Of a stretch of DNA of 64,000 bases, positions 1-9,295 are shown one piece after another. The stretch is from NCBI RefSeq assembly GCF_014075995.1, contig NZ_CP055153.1, positions 4,402,001 through 4,466,000 on the forward strand, given 5' to 3'. Numbering within the stretch: position 1 is the first letter of the stretch; every line of letters starts with the position of its first letter. The position numbers and the translations under genes are program-made. This DNA is from Adhaeribacter radiodurans. GTDB lineage: Bacteria > Bacteroidota > Bacteroidia > Cytophagales > Hymenobacteraceae. The notes below the pieces were generated by a model, which saw only the letters and a list, made by a program, of their open reading frames with translations, was not told the DNA's origin and did not search any database.

Positions 1-963
1 AATACCTTGTTGGTTCAGGTAGCTACCACTAAAATTATAAGTAATCCGTTCTGTTCCGCCAGACATACTCAACTGATGGTTATGAATTTGAGCGGTACGT
101 AAAACCTGGTCGTACCAATCCGTTGAGGGGGAATTTAAAGGAAGTCTTCTGGGCTCTTCAATTGCTTCGAATTTCTCGTTTACTAACGTGGCGTATTCCT
201 GAGCATTGGCCATTTCTAACCGGTTAGTAACTTTTTGGATACCCGCAAAACCGTTGTAATTTATTCGGGGGGCTCCTGCTTTTCCTTTCCGGGTAGTAAC
301 TAATACAACACCATTCGCGGCCCTTACCCCGTAAATAGAAGCACTGGACGCATCTTTTAAAACCTCCATCGACTCAATATCGGCTGGGTTCAAGAAACTC
401 AGATCCGGCACAAAAGTGCCGTCTACCACATACAAAGGCTCTACCCCACCTTGCGCGGAACCAACCCCCCGTATCCGAACCTGCGGCGAAGCACCCGGAG
501 TACCGGTATTAGTAATCTGCACGCCGGCAACTCTACCCTGAATAGAACTTACCGGGTTCTGGGAAGATTGTTTTACTAATTCGTCGCCTTTAACAGAGGT
601 AATAGAACCGGTTACGTCGCGCTTTTGCTGGGTACCATAACCCACTACCACTACTTCGTTTAACTGTGTAGCATCGGTAGCTAATTGAACATTAATGGAA
701 GTGCGATTATTTACCGGCACTTCTTGTGACTGGTAACCAATGTAGCTAAAAACGAGAGTGGCATTTGCGGGAGCATTTACGGTAAAATTGCCCTCAACAT
801 CTGTTTGGGCACCATTTGTAGTGCCTTTAATAAGTACGCTTACCGCAATTAAGGCTTCACCGGTTTTGGCATCGGTAACCCTACCTGTAATGGGCACCGC
901 ATCCTGGGCGTACAGCAAACGCACACTAAACAGACACAATAACAGTAAAAAATGTTTTTTCAT
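1..963 (-). CDS. SusC/RagA-type TonB-linked outer membrane receptor (5' part only)
   Basis: The reading frame begins with ATG at 963 (minus strand) and stays open to the left window edge, giving 321 visible codons. Residues 1-20 form a signal peptide ending LLYAQ. Residues about 23-110 match the carboxypeptidase-D-regulatory-like domain (ITGRVTDAKTGEAL, then LVFSYIGYQ). A SusC-type linker follows (EVVVVGYGTQQKRDVTGS), then the TonB plug with VRIRG and PLYVVDG. The family forms the outer-membrane half of glycan or peptide importers, usually paired with a SusD lipoprotein, which would lie outside the window. The beta barrel (expected total about 1,000 residues) is not visible, so the substrate cannot be named. 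Confidence 0.93.
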   Translation of the reverse strand, partial: MKKHFLLLLCLFSVRLLYAQDAVPITGRVTDAKTGEALIAVSVLIKGTTNGAQTDVEGNFTVNAPANATLVFSYIGYQSQEVPVNNRTSINVQLATDATQLNEVVVVGYGTQQKRDVTGSITSVKGDELVKQSSQNPVSSIQGRVAGVQITNTGTPGASPQVRIRGVGSAQGGVEPLYVVDGTFVPDLSFLNPADIESMEVLKDASSASIYGVRAANGVVLVTTRKGKAGAPRINYNGFAGIQKVTNRLEMANAQEYATLVNEKFEAIEEPRRLPLNSPSTDWYDQVLRTAQIHNHQLSMSGGTERITYNFSGSYLNQQGI

Positions 964-1283
964 ATTTTTGCTATAAAATGGAAGTGATAAATTATACCAT
1001 CTATATACGCCCATTTGTAAATTTGATATCTATAAACCTTACTTTTTTTACAGATTCTCTAAATAGCAAACCCGGACAAATTGATTCCGAGGAACTTTTT
1101 TTGAATATTTTTAAATCAGTTTAGAAGATGGAACAGCTCTACCTTTATAAAAGCAAAAAGCCTCCTATAGGAGGCTTTTTGCTTTTATAAGATTTTATAT
1201 TGACTACTTTATAGTTTTAATCGCACTAGCAGGTTAAAGAATTCTTCTACAACTTTCTAATTTACTAACCAGCAACCTACAAC
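964..1283. other. Intergenic region between the SusC-type gene and dnaB
   Basis: This 320-base stretch lies upstream of the SusC-type gene and downstream of dnaB, both read leftward. It contains the strong hairpin terminator at 1145-1190. The AT-rich part next to 963 should hold the receptor promoter, but I found no exact TAnnTTTG box there. No coding signal was seen. Confidence 0.6.
1145..1190 (-). terminator. Bidirectional rho-independent terminator after dnaB
   Basis: A 46-base perfect palindrome has 21-base arms around a TATA loop. The core is AGCCTCC/GGAGGCT flanked by A-rich and T-rich arms, so it works as a terminator in both directions. It follows the dnaB stop by about 95 bases and isolates dnaB from the receptor gene. 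Confidence 0.9.
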
Positions 1284-2852
1284 TTAAAACGGCGGCTCCT
1301 CGGTGTCGAAGCTGGATTTAGGTAAAGAGTCGCCGTTCATTTTGCTAGGTAAACGTACAGCGTTGCCTCCACCAAACGGATCATCGAAATTACTTGGTGG
1401 TAACGCTCCGCCGCCAAACGGATCAGCGCCAAAGTCGCCTTCCAGGTCGCCGAACTTGGTAAACTTACCAATAAATTTAAGCGGTACCGTAGCCAGTGAA
1501 CCATTCCGGTGCTTGGCTATAATTACTTCACCTACGCCTTGGGTTGGGTTCCCTAATTCGTCTTCAGTGATACCATAATATTCAGGGCGGTACAAGAAAA
1601 TTACCATGTCGGCGTCCTGCTCAATAGACCCGGATTCACGTAAGTCAGATAGTTGGGGTTTTTTGTCGCCACCGCGGGTTTCTACCGCCCGGCTCAACTG
1701 CGACAGCGCAATTACCGGCACGCTTAGTTCTTTGGCCAACATTTTTAAAGCCCGCGAAATAGAAGCAATTTCCTGTTCCCGGTTACCGCCGCCCCCTTTG
1801 CCTTCGTTACCCGTCATCAGCTGCAAATAGTCGATGATAATCATCTGAATATCGTGCTGGGCTTTTAACCGGCGGCACTTGGTGCGCAATTCCCGGATAG
1901 ATAAACCCGGCGTATCGTCAATAAAAATAGGGGCTTCCGATAATTTGGAAATTTTATGATTGAGCTGGGCCCATTCGTAATCGGCCAGGTTACCCTTCTT
2001 AATTTTTTCACTTTCCAATTCAGCCTCCGCCGAAATCAAACGGTTTACCAACTGCAGCGACGACATCTCCAACGAAAAAATGGCCACGGGTTTATTAAAG
2101 TCTACAGCCGCGTTACGCATGGCCGAAACTACAAACGCCGTTTTACCCATTGCCGGACGAGCCGCTAAAATTACTAAATCCGAAGGTTGCCAACCCGATG
2201 TAACCCGGTCTAAAGCGGTAAATCCACTGGGCACCCCGGTTAAACCTTCTTTCTGGTTTTTCTTTTCTTCGAGTTCTTTAATGGCTTTGTGCATCAAAGA
2301 ACGCATATCGTCAAAGTTTTTGCGAATGTTCGCTTCCGATACTTCAAACAAAGACTTTTCGGCGTAATCGAGTAAATCAAATACGTCCGTGGTATCTTCA
2401 AAAGCCCGTTTTTCTACTTCGCTCGATATAGAAATCAGGTCCCGTTTAATGGAGTTTTCAGTAATAATACGCGCGTGGAACTCAACGTTGGCCGCGGAAT
2501 GGATGCGGGTAGTCAGGTTCATGATGTAGTAAGGGCCGCCCACAAATTCCAGTTCCCCATCCTCGCGCAATTGCTGGGTTACCGTTAAAATATCAATCGG
2601 TTCGGATTTATCGAAAAGCGCCAGAATGGCTTTAAAAATTTTCTGGTGCGCATCTTTATAAAAACTTTGTGGCTTTAAAATATCAATAACGGTTGTTAGG
2701 GCATCTTTTTCGAGCATTAATGCCCCTAATACAGCTTCCTCCAAATCCAAAGATTGAGGTGGTATTTTACCTAATCCAGCAGTAATCGAACTCTTGCCAT
2801 TCCAACGGGCATTTTTACCATCGCGGGAAAACTTTACTTTACTCTCCTCCAT
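1284..2852 (-). CDS. dnaB: Replicative DNA helicase DnaB
   Basis: DnaB is the hexameric 5'-3' helicase that unwinds DNA at the replication fork and recruits primase. The N-terminal domain starts at PPQSLDLEEAVLGALML. The RecA-like C-terminal domain has Walker A RPAMGKTAF near residue 234, a Walker B region ending IIIDYLQLMTG, and the HRNG/SLATVPL tail motif. The last 50 residues are a Gly/Pro/Phe-rich tail. The frame stays open to an ATG at 2912, but I prefer the ATG at 2852 (522 residues) because the extra 20 residues do not resemble the family N-terminus. That choice is inference. The gene is divergent from mpl. Confidence 0.96.
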   Translation of the reverse strand: MEESKVKFSRDGKNARWNGKSSITAGLGKIPPQSLDLEEAVLGALMLEKDALTTVIDILKPQSFYKDAHQKIFKAILALFDKSEPIDILTVTQQLREDGELEFVGGPYYIMNLTTRIHSAANVEFHARIITENSIKRDLISISSEVEKRAFEDTTDVFDLLDYAEKSLFEVSEANIRKNFDDMRSLMHKAIKELEEKKNQKEGLTGVPSGFTALDRVTSGWQPSDLVILAARPAMGKTAFVVSAMRNAAVDFNKPVAIFSLEMSSLQLVNRLISAEAELESEKIKKGNLADYEWAQLNHKISKLSEAPIFIDDTPGLSIRELRTKCRRLKAQHDIQMIIIDYLQLMTGNEGKGGGGNREQEIASISRALKMLAKELSVPVIALSQLSRAVETRGGDKKPQLSDLRESGSIEQDADMVIFLYRPEYYGITEDELGNPTQGVGEVIIAKHRNGSLATVPLKFIGKFTKFGDLEGDFGADPFGGGALPPSNFDDPFGGGNAVRLPSKMNGDSLPKSSFDTEEPPF

Positions 2853-3021
2853 ACACAAATCTAACAAAGTTCTGGATTGGCTTATTAACAATTTATAAAC
2901 CTTTTCGTCCACAGAAGCTTAGGTGCTGGTACTGAACCAGGTAAAAACTTTAGATGTAGGTCTTGAGTAAATGTACCCGCAGAAGCAAATTTTTAAGGCT
3001 AACGTGACTAAAAAAAATTTG

Positions 3022-3029
3022 TACATTTG
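3022..3029 (+). promoter_or_regulatory. Bacteroidota-type -7 promoter box upstream of mpl
   Basis: TACATTTG matches the TAnnTTTG -7 consensus of the Bacteroidota housekeeping sigma factor. It sits 21 bases before the ATG at 3051, which would leave a leader of about 15 bases. A TTG in the mpl frame at 3027 lies inside this box and is therefore unlikely to be the start codon. Confidence 0.65.
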
Positions 3030-3050
3030 TTGTCTTACTCACTGGAATAC

Positions 3051-4424
3051 ATGCAAACAACTCAATTGCAACGCATTCATCTTATTGCTGTAGGCGGCAG
3101 TATCATGCATAATCTAGCCCTGGCCCTGCACCAGAAAGGCCTGCAAGTTAGTGGCTCCGACGACGAAATATTTAATCCGGCGTTCGACCGGTTGAAAACA
3201 GCCGGTATTTTGCCCGCTGAAATGGGTTGGTTTCCCGAGAAAATTACGCCGGAACTGGATGCCGTTATTCTGGGTATGCACGCTCGCGCCGATAATCCGG
3301 AACTGCAACGTGCCCAGGAATTAGGTATTCCAATTTATTCTTTTCCAGAATTTATTTACCAGCAGTCTTTAAATAAGCAGCGTATTGTAATTGGGGGCAG
3401 CCACGGCAAAACTTCTATTACCTCCATTATTCTGCACGTTCTGCAATACCATAATCGGTTGTTTGATTATGCCGTAGGTGCGCAGTTGGAAGGCTTCGAT
3501 AACATGGTAAAATTAACCGAAGAGGCTCCTATTTTTATAATAGAAGGCGATGAGTATTTAGCTTCTCCTATTCAAAGAGTTCCTAAATTTCATTTGTATC
3601 ATCATCATATTGGCGTGGTTAGTGGTATTAGCTGGGACCATATTAACGTATTTCCAGATCCTAAGATTTACCGGGAACAGTTCCGCATATTTGCCGAAAT
3701 GACTCCAAAAGCCGGTACCCTCATCTACAACCAAGACGATGAACAAGTATTGCACGTTTGCGTTCCACGCAACGATTTAGTAAAATACATTGGTTATTCG
3801 GCACACGAACATCAGGTGTATAATGGTATTACCTATTTAAAAACTAAGAAAGACGATATACCGATCCAGATTTTCGGGGAACATAACCTACGTAATATTT
3901 CGGCAGCGAAAGAAGTTTGTAAACAACTAGGCATTAAACCGCAAGCTTTTTACGAAGCTCTTAAAACATTTAAAGGAGCGGCTCGTCGGCTGGAGTTTTT
4001 AGCCGGTAATAATTACACCCGCATATATAAAGATTTTGCCCACGCTCCGTCTAAAGTAAAAGCAACTACTGAAGCCTTAAAAAATCAGTTTCCGGATCGT
4101 AACCTGGTAGCTTGTCTGGAACTGCATACCTTTAGCAGTTTAAACAAAGATTTTTTACCGCAGTACAAAGGTGCTTTTGGTAACGCCGATGTGCCCATTG
4201 TTTACTTTAACCCGAAAACTCTGGAACACAAACGCATGCCAGCCCTGCAACCCGAAGACATTAAACAAGCTTTTGCCAATGATTCTATACAGGTTTTTAA
4301 CGATAGCCAGCAACTATTTGATTACCTTCAGTCTTTAAGTTGGAAAAATCAAAATTTATTGTTGATGAGTTCGGGCACGTACGATAATATGGATGTTCAA
4401 ACGCTGGCTACCAGCATCTGCTAA
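3051..4424 (+). CDS. mpl: UDP-MurNAc:L-Ala-gamma-D-Glu-meso-DAP ligase-type Mur ligase
   Basis: This is a Mur-ligase family protein of 457 residues. An N-terminal Rossmann domain (HLIAVGGSIMHNLALAL) is followed by the ATP-binding loop GGSHGKTS at about residues 115-122, the central-domain motif EGDEYLASP, SWDHINVFP, and the C-terminal domain with DFAHAPSKVKAT. Mpl enzymes attach recovered murein tripeptide to UDP-MurNAc in cell-wall recycling. Bacteroidota carry this branch widely, and annotators also call it peptidoglycan synthetase. The start at 3051 is chosen because a promoter box covers the upstream TTG. The exonuclease gene follows 13 bases after the stop, suggesting an operon. Confidence 0.9.
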   Translation: MQTTQLQRIHLIAVGGSIMHNLALALHQKGLQVSGSDDEIFNPAFDRLKTAGILPAEMGWFPEKITPELDAVILGMHARADNPELQRAQELGIPIYSFPEFIYQQSLNKQRIVIGGSHGKTSITSIILHVLQYHNRLFDYAVGAQLEGFDNMVKLTEEAPIFIIEGDEYLASPIQRVPKFHLYHHHIGVVSGISWDHINVFPDPKIYREQFRIFAEMTPKAGTLIYNQDDEQVLHVCVPRNDLVKYIGYSAHEHQVYNGITYLKTKKDDIPIQIFGEHNLRNISAAKEVCKQLGIKPQAFYEALKTFKGAARRLEFLAGNNYTRIYKDFAHAPSKVKATTEALKNQFPDRNLVACLELHTFSSLNKDFLPQYKGAFGNADVPIVYFNPKTLEHKRMPALQPEDIKQAFANDSIQVFNDSQQLFDYLQSLSWKNQNLLLMSSGTYDNMDVQTLATSIC

Positions 4425-4437
4425 AAATAAAGCGCAC

Positions 4438-5256
4438 ATGAAACTAAACCTGCGTAAACCCATTGTTTTTTTCGATCTGGAAACTACCGGCGTAGATATT
4501 TGCCGCGACCGGATAGTAGAAATTTGCATGTTGAAAGTAATGCCATCGGGAGAAGAAATTCTCAAAAGCATGCGCATCAATCCCACTATTCCTATTCCGC
4601 TCGAAACCAGTTTAATTCATAATATTTACGACGAAGACATAAAAGATGCGCCCACTTTTGCCAAAGTAGCGCACCAGGTAGATGCTTTTTTAAAAGGCTG
4701 CGATTTAGCGGGTTATAATTTAATAAAATTTGATATTCCGGTACTGGCCGAAGAATTTTTGCGGGTGGATATTGATTTTGATATTACCAACCGCTCCATT
4801 GTAGATGTTTGCCGGATTTTTCACCAAATGGAGCAGCGCACCCTAACGGCAGCTTATAAATTTTACTGCAACAAACCTCTGGAAAATGCGCACAGCGCCG
4901 AAGCCGATACTGTTGCTACCTACGATATTTTAAAAGCGCAATTAGAGAGATACGAAAACGTTTCGGTAACCACTCCCGATTGCAAAGAGGAATTTCCGGT
5001 GGCCAACGACATGCAGAAGCTGCACAAATTTACTTTTCAGAACACGGCCGACTTATCTGGTAGAATTTTATTTAATCCTGCTGGTCAGGAAGTATTTAAT
5101 TTTGGCAAACACAAAAACGTGCCCGTCGAAGAAATTTTTGCCAAAGATCCGCACTATTACGACTGGCTCATGAAAGGCGATTTTCCTTTGCAAACCAAAA
5201 AAGTTTTTACCCGCATTAAACTCCGCAGTTTTAAAGGTAGTTTTAAGTTAGGTTGA
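4438..5256 (+). CDS. DnaQ-like 3'-5' exonuclease (DEDDh family)
   Basis: The protein of 272 residues carries the exonuclease motifs in order: Exo I FDLETTG near residue 12, Exo II NLIKFDIPVL, and Exo III with HSAEAD (His and Asp of the DEDDh type). The C-terminal 70 residues (FNFGKHKNVPVEEIF, HYYDWLM) resemble the small domain that often ends Bacteroidota members of this family. The frame is open to 4393 inside mpl, but ATG 4438 gives a standard N-terminus. It is probably a repair or proofreading-like nuclease. It is not the Pol III epsilon subunit by any specific evidence here. Confidence 0.88.
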   Translation: MKLNLRKPIVFFDLETTGVDICRDRIVEICMLKVMPSGEEILKSMRINPTIPIPLETSLIHNIYDEDIKDAPTFAKVAHQVDAFLKGCDLAGYNLIKFDIPVLAEEFLRVDIDFDITNRSIVDVCRIFHQMEQRTLTAAYKFYCNKPLENAHSAEADTVATYDILKAQLERYENVSVTTPDCKEEFPVANDMQKLHKFTFQNTADLSGRILFNPAGQEVFNFGKHKNVPVEEIFAKDPHYYDWLMKGDFPLQTKKVFTRIKLRSFKGSFKLG

Positions 5257-5300
5257 AAGTTGCAGGTTGGAAGTTGCAGGTTAGGTTGGAAGGTTAAAAA
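5257..5300 (+). repeat. Degenerate GTTGnAAGTTG tandem repeat
   Basis: Directly after the exonuclease stop lie several short near-copies of GTTGCAGGTTGGAAGTTG. A related run (GTTGGAAGGTTGAAAAGTT) follows pfkA at about 18763. The unit has no coding signal. Confidence 0.6.
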
Positions 5301-5319
5301 TTTAAAAAATCTTGGTGGC

Positions 5320-5458
5320 GCGAGCGTCTTCGATCGTGGCTACTATGTGGGAGGGCCTCCGGCCGGGCGTACGAAAAAGCTTTCATTAAAATCATATCAG
5401 CAACTATTTTCAACCGACCAAAGACCTGACAATAATCATCACGAGCGAAGACGCTCGC
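5320..5458. repeat. 139-base element bounded by 13-base perfect inverted repeats
   Basis: GCGAGCGTCTTCG at 5320-5332 is matched exactly in inverse by CGAAGACGCTCGC at 5446-5458. The interior is more GC-rich than its surroundings and has no convincing coding frame. The layout resembles a miniature inverted-repeat element or a dispersed intergenic palindrome. No target-site duplication was identified, so mobility is inference. Confidence 0.5.
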
Positions 5459-5574
5459 GATAGCTGGATAGAATTTAAAATTAAAAACTAAAGGTTTCTC
5501 GTCCTATATTTTCTTTAACAATTTAGCAATTCACCAATTCCTTAATCTAACAACCAATAACGAACAACTAGCAA

Positions 5575-5646
5575 CTATTTCGCTTTATCTGATTTAAGGA
5601 CTAAAGCCAGCGTTAGAGCCGCAATCCAGAATAATTTCTTTTTCAT
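5575..5646 (-). CDS. Possible 23-residue hydrophobic peptide
   Basis: ATG at 5646 opens a frame of 23 residues ending in TAG: MKKKLFWIAALTLALVLKS and then four more residues. It resembles a signal peptide or a single membrane helix with a basic start. It lies just beyond the terminator of the M48 gene, on the same strand, with a TAATTTG sequence before it. Nothing else supports expression, and it could be chance. Confidence 0.3.
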   Translation of the reverse strand: MKKKLFWIAALTLALVLKSDKAK

Positions 5647-5658
5647 AAAATTCAAATT

Positions 5659-5694
5659 AAAAAGCCTGATTGTTTATACGCAACCAGGCTTTTA
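5659..5694 (-). terminator. Rho-independent terminator of the M48 protease gene
   Basis: The arms AAGCCTGATTG and CAACCAGGCTT pair with one mismatch and are flanked by A and T runs. On the minus strand the hairpin is followed by TTTTTAATTT. It sits 21 bases after the M48 stop. Confidence 0.8.
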
Positions 5695-5714
5695 TTTTTC
5701 ATCGAACGATTCAA

Positions 5715-6506
5715 TTATTTTTTATAGTACTTTAAAGCTTCTGGAATGTGTTTTTGAATATCGGCAATCCGGGTTTCGTCGGAAGGGTGAGTAGAAAGAA
5801 ACTCGGGCGGAGCTTGTCCACCTTTACCAGCGGCCATTCTTTCCCAAAATGGAACTGCCTGCTGAGGGTTGTAACCGGCCATTGCCATAAAAATAAGTCC
5901 TAACTCATCTGCTTCCGATTCTTGCTTGCGGCCATAAGCCAGCAAGCCTAATTGCGAACCGGCACCATACGCGGTTAAAAATAAGTTATTCGTTAAACTA
6001 GGGTTAGATCCCATGGCAGCTTGTAAAGTAGCACCGCCTAATTGCTGCAGTAAACCCTGGCTCATGCGCTCATCGCCGTGTTTGGCAATAGCGTGGGCAA
6101 TTTCGTGCCCCATTACTACCGCTAAACCAGTTTCGTCGCGGACAATGGGAATAATACCCGTATATACGGCCACTTTGCCACCCGGCATACACCAGGCGTT
6201 TACCTGAGGATCTTCAATCAAATTAAATTCCCAGGCATAACCAGCTAATTGGTCGCTTAGATTGTTCTGCGCCATGTATTGTTCTACGGCCTTTTGAATA
6301 CGCTGTCCTACCCGCTTTACCATAGCCGTATTTTGGCTATTACTTACCACCTTAGCCGTATCTAGCACCTGCTTGTAAGAAGCGTAACTCATCTGCTGCA
6401 TTTCGGCCGAAGGAACCAAAGAAAGCTGCCGGCGACCCGTAATAGGCACAGTAGCGCAACCCATTACCATTAAAAAACTACTGTAAACACATATTTTCTT
6501 CCACAT
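5715..6506 (-). CDS. M48-family metallopeptidase lipoprotein (LoiP/YggG-like)
   Basis: The 263-residue product starts at ATG 6506. An N-terminal lipoprotein signal ends in a lipobox-like VMGC, so a lipid-anchored periplasmic protein is expected. The zinc site is HEIAH at about residues 134-138, with the third ligand in ESEADELG near 197. The family carries out quality control of outer-membrane proteins. The frame stays open to 6551, but those extra 15 residues would hide the signal peptide. It is a single-gene unit with its own terminator. Confidence 0.9.
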   Translation of the reverse strand: MWKKICVYSSFLMVMGCATVPITGRRQLSLVPSAEMQQMSYASYKQVLDTAKVVSNSQNTAMVKRVGQRIQKAVEQYMAQNNLSDQLAGYAWEFNLIEDPQVNAWCMPGGKVAVYTGIIPIVRDETGLAVVMGHEIAHAIAKHGDERMSQGLLQQLGGATLQAAMGSNPSLTNNLFLTAYGAGSQLGLLAYGRKQESEADELGLIFMAMAGYNPQQAVPFWERMAAGKGGQAPPEFLSTHPSDETRIADIQKHIPEALKYYKK

Positions 6507-6772
6507 AAAATTAGCTGGTTTAATGAAAAACTTTAATTCTTTAAAAATCACTTACTCTGTAAAAGTAAAACTCTGCTTTTTAAAGAGCATATTACATGCC
6601 AGTTGGCTTTATACGGCTAGGTAAGCCCGAAATGTTCCGGCTTCTTTTCTGCTTAACCTGGTGAGCTTACCTTTATTTTATTAAAGGTTTGAAAATGAAT
6701 ACGAAAGTATAAAATTCTAAAAAACTGTTGTTGAATTTTGTTGGTAAGACTTTTCTAAAAAAATTATTCAGC

Positions 6773-6780
6773 TATTTTTG
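6773..6780 (+). promoter_or_regulatory. TAnnTTTG promoter box upstream of the FAH-family gene
   Basis: TATTTTTG fits the Bacteroidota -7 box. It lies 19 bases before ATG 6799 and overlaps an in-frame TTG at 6778, arguing for the ATG as the true start with a leader of about 13 bases. Confidence 0.6.
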
Positions 6781-6798
6781 AATAAAACTACTTCCCGC

Positions 6799-7410
6799 AT
6801 GAAAATACTTTGCATTGGCCGTAATTACGCCGATCATATTGCCGAATTACAAAACGAAGTACCCGACGAACCGGTTATTTTTTTAAAACCTGATACCGCC
6901 CTAATTAAAAATAACGATCCTTTTTACTATCCGGATTTTACCCAAGAAATTCATCATGAGTTAGAAATTATTTTGCGCATCAGCAAAGAAGGGAAAAACA
7001 TTCAACCAAAATTTGCCGCCAATTATTTCGATGCCATTGGTTTAGGGATAGATTTTACTGCCCGCGATTTGCAATCTAAAGCTAAAAGCAAAGGTTTGCC
7101 CTGGGACTTAGCCAAAGGTTTTAATGGCTCTGCTCCTGTGTCAGAATTTTTACCTTTAACAGATTATCCTGATTTAAAAAATATCAATTTTATTTTGCGC
7201 CTTAATCAGGAAATTAAACAGCAAGGCAATACTAGCCTGATGCTGCATCCGTTCGAAAATATAATCAGTTATATTTCGCGATTTATCCTCTTAAAAAAAG
7301 GCGATATTATTTTTACCGGTACTCCTAAAGGTGTTGGTCCCGTAAAAATTGGCGATAGGTTGGAAGGATTTATAGAAGATAAAAAAGTTTTAGATTTTGA
7401 GATTAAGTAA
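6799..7410 (+). CDS. Fumarylacetoacetate hydrolase family protein
   Basis: This single-domain FAH-fold protein has 203 residues. It begins KILCIGRNYADHI, the usual opening of the short YcgM-like branch, and has the metal-binding stretch HHELEIILR and the GDIIFTGTPKGVGP motif near the C-terminus. Members act as acylpyruvases or oxaloacetate tautomerases/decarboxylases. The exact substrate is not readable from sequence. The stop overlaps the start of the M23 gene by 14 bases, so the two are translationally linked. Confidence 0.87.
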   Translation: MKILCIGRNYADHIAELQNEVPDEPVIFLKPDTALIKNNDPFYYPDFTQEIHHELEIILRISKEGKNIQPKFAANYFDAIGLGIDFTARDLQSKAKSKGLPWDLAKGFNGSAPVSEFLPLTDYPDLKNINFILRLNQEIKQQGNTSLMLHPFENIISYISRFILLKKGDIIFTGTPKGVGPVKIGDRLEGFIEDKKVLDFEIK

Positions 7411-9295
7411 GTTTTTCGTTTTAGTAGCTTTTTTCAGCGTATTGTTCCCGGGGGTTAACGCCCAAAATCCCGAAGAAGCCGATAGTTATTTTTTATTTCC
7501 AATTCATCCGGGCCGCCAGAATTATTTATCGGGCAGCATGGGCGAAATCCGACCCAATCACTTTCACGGGGGTATTGATATTAAAACCGATGGCGTAACC
7601 GGTTTACCAGTTTATGCTGCCGCCGATGGGTATATTTCCAAGATTGAGGTTTCCAGCTACGGGTATGGGTATATGCTGTACCTGGCTCACCCGAACGGCT
7701 TAACCACCACTTACGCCCACCTCGAAAGTTTTGCTCCGGCTATTGAACAATACGTACTGGAAATGCAGTATGCCAAGCAATCTTTCGACGTAAAATTAAC
7801 CCCTGGAAAAGACCAGTTTGTTTTTAAAAGAGGCGATATAATTGCTAAATCCGGCAATACCGGCGGATCAATGGGGCCGCACTTGCATTTTGAAGTACGT
7901 GACGCCAAAAATAATTTACTAAATCCTCTAAAATACGGCTTCAAAGAAATTCAGGATAATGTGGCACCCGAAGTAATTGCCATTGCTTTTAAAACCTTGA
8001 GTATTGATGCCCGCCTGAATCATTTATTTGGCCGGCTAGAGTTCCCGGCCATAAAAAATGCTCCTAATTCCTACATTTTAAAAGATACTATCCGGGCAAA
8101 TGGCGTGCTGGGGTTAGAATTTAATGCTTTCGACCGGTATACCGGAGCCTGGAATAAGAACGGGGTGCAGGAAGTAAACGTTTTTGTGGGCGGAAAACCG
8201 CATTATACTCATTTACTCGATAATATTCCTTTTGATTACCAGCGCATGGTGTCGTGGCACGTAAATTACGAAAACCTGAAAATGACCGGTAAGAACTTTC
8301 AGAAGTGCTATATTGATGATGGCAATACTTTACCACTTTACAATACCGGCGCTCATAAAGGGAAATTTAAAATTAACCCAGGAGCTACTTACCCGGTAAC
8401 CATGCAGTTTAAAGATTCTTACAACAATACCACCACCCTGCAATTCATTATTCAAGGCACTTTGCCAGCAGCTACCCATACTTTTGCTAATTCAGTAAAA
8501 AAACAGCAGATTAATTACGAAGTAGTCGAAGATGTTCTTAAAATAGCGGCAGTAGACACCGGAAGCATTCCCAAAAACATAAATCTTTTTATCCGGAATA
8601 AACGGTACGATCTGGTACCGAGCTATACCGTGCAATCCAACTCCGTTTATTTGTACGATTTGCGGGGCGGCCTACCCGACTCCCTTGTTTTTAACGGTAA
8701 AACTAAAAAGTTTTTCTTCCGGCAAACCATTCCAGCCGGCACCGATTATTCTTACGCCGACAACCACGTAACTTTACAATTTTATCCTAATACAATTTTT
8801 GACACTCTATTCCTCTGGTCTGGTTACGAGGCAGGTGTCTGGTCTATTAATGATATTAACACCCCACTTTTTCAGCCGTTAAAAGTAACTTTTAAACCCG
8901 AAGAACCTATTCTGGATAAAACTACAGCGGGAGCCGTGTGGCTGGGCCGGGGCAATAGCCGCGCCTTTATTAACGGAGTCTGGAAAGACGATCAGTTTAC
9001 TTTTACTACCCGCAACCTGGGCAAGTACAAAATAATGAACGACCTCAAGCCTCCCACTGTAAAATTACTTTCTAAATCTCCTACCCTGGTTCGATTTAAA
9101 GTAGGCGACGATTTATCGGGTTTAGCTTCTTACCGCGCCGAATTAAACGGCCAGTTTCTTTTACTTAAGTACGAACACAAAGCTGCTATGCTTTATTCCG
9201 AAAGGTTAAACAAAAAAGTACCGTTATCGGGCGAGCTAAAGTTATGGGTAAAAGATGCCGTGGGGCGCGAAACCGTATATACTACCCGCATTTAA
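7397..9295 (+). CDS. Secreted M23-family (LytM-type) peptidase
   Basis: The 632-residue protein starts at TTG 7397, because no ATG lies before the signal peptide (residues 1-22, ending GVNAQ). The M23 domain spans about residues 40-175, with HFHGGID (His and Asp metal ligands near 57 and 61) and HLHFE at 162-166. The remaining 450 residues look like beta-sandwich domains and end WVKDAVGRETVYTTRI. M23 enzymes cut peptidoglycan cross-bridges, and both zinc motifs are intact, so it is likely active in the periplasm. It overlaps the FAH gene. Confidence 0.88.
   Translation: MRLSKFFVLVAFFSVLFPGVNAQNPEEADSYFLFPIHPGRQNYLSGSMGEIRPNHFHGGIDIKTDGVTGLPVYAAADGYISKIEVSSYGYGYMLYLAHPNGLTTTYAHLESFAPAIEQYVLEMQYAKQSFDVKLTPGKDQFVFKRGDIIAKSGNTGGSMGPHLHFEVRDAKNNLLNPLKYGFKEIQDNVAPEVIAIAFKTLSIDARLNHLFGRLEFPAIKNAPNSYILKDTIRANGVLGLEFNAFDRYTGAWNKNGVQEVNVFVGGKPHYTHLLDNIPFDYQRMVSWHVNYENLKMTGKNFQKCYIDDGNTLPLYNTGAHKGKFKINPGATYPVTMQFKDSYNNTTTLQFIIQGTLPAATHTFANSVKKQQINYEVVEDVLKIAAVDTGSIPKNINLFIRNKRYDLVPSYTVQSNSVYLYDLRGGLPDSLVFNGKTKKFFFRQTIPAGTDYSYADNHVTLQFYPNTIFDTLFLWSGYEAGVWSINDINTPLFQPLKVTFKPEEPILDKTTAGAVWLGRGNSRAFINGVWKDDQFTFTTRNLGKYKIMNDLKPPTVKLLSKSPTLVRFKVGDDLSGLASYRAELNGQFLLLKYEHKAAMLYSERLNKKVPLSGELKLWVKDAVGRETVYTTRI

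Noticed and set aside
3027-3050. TTG start for mpl at 3027
   Set aside because: It lies inside an exact TACATTTG promoter box. ATG 3051 gives a standard N-terminus.
5260-5463. 67-residue plus-strand frame
   Set aside because: It spans the short repeats and the inverted-repeat element and shows no family resemblance.
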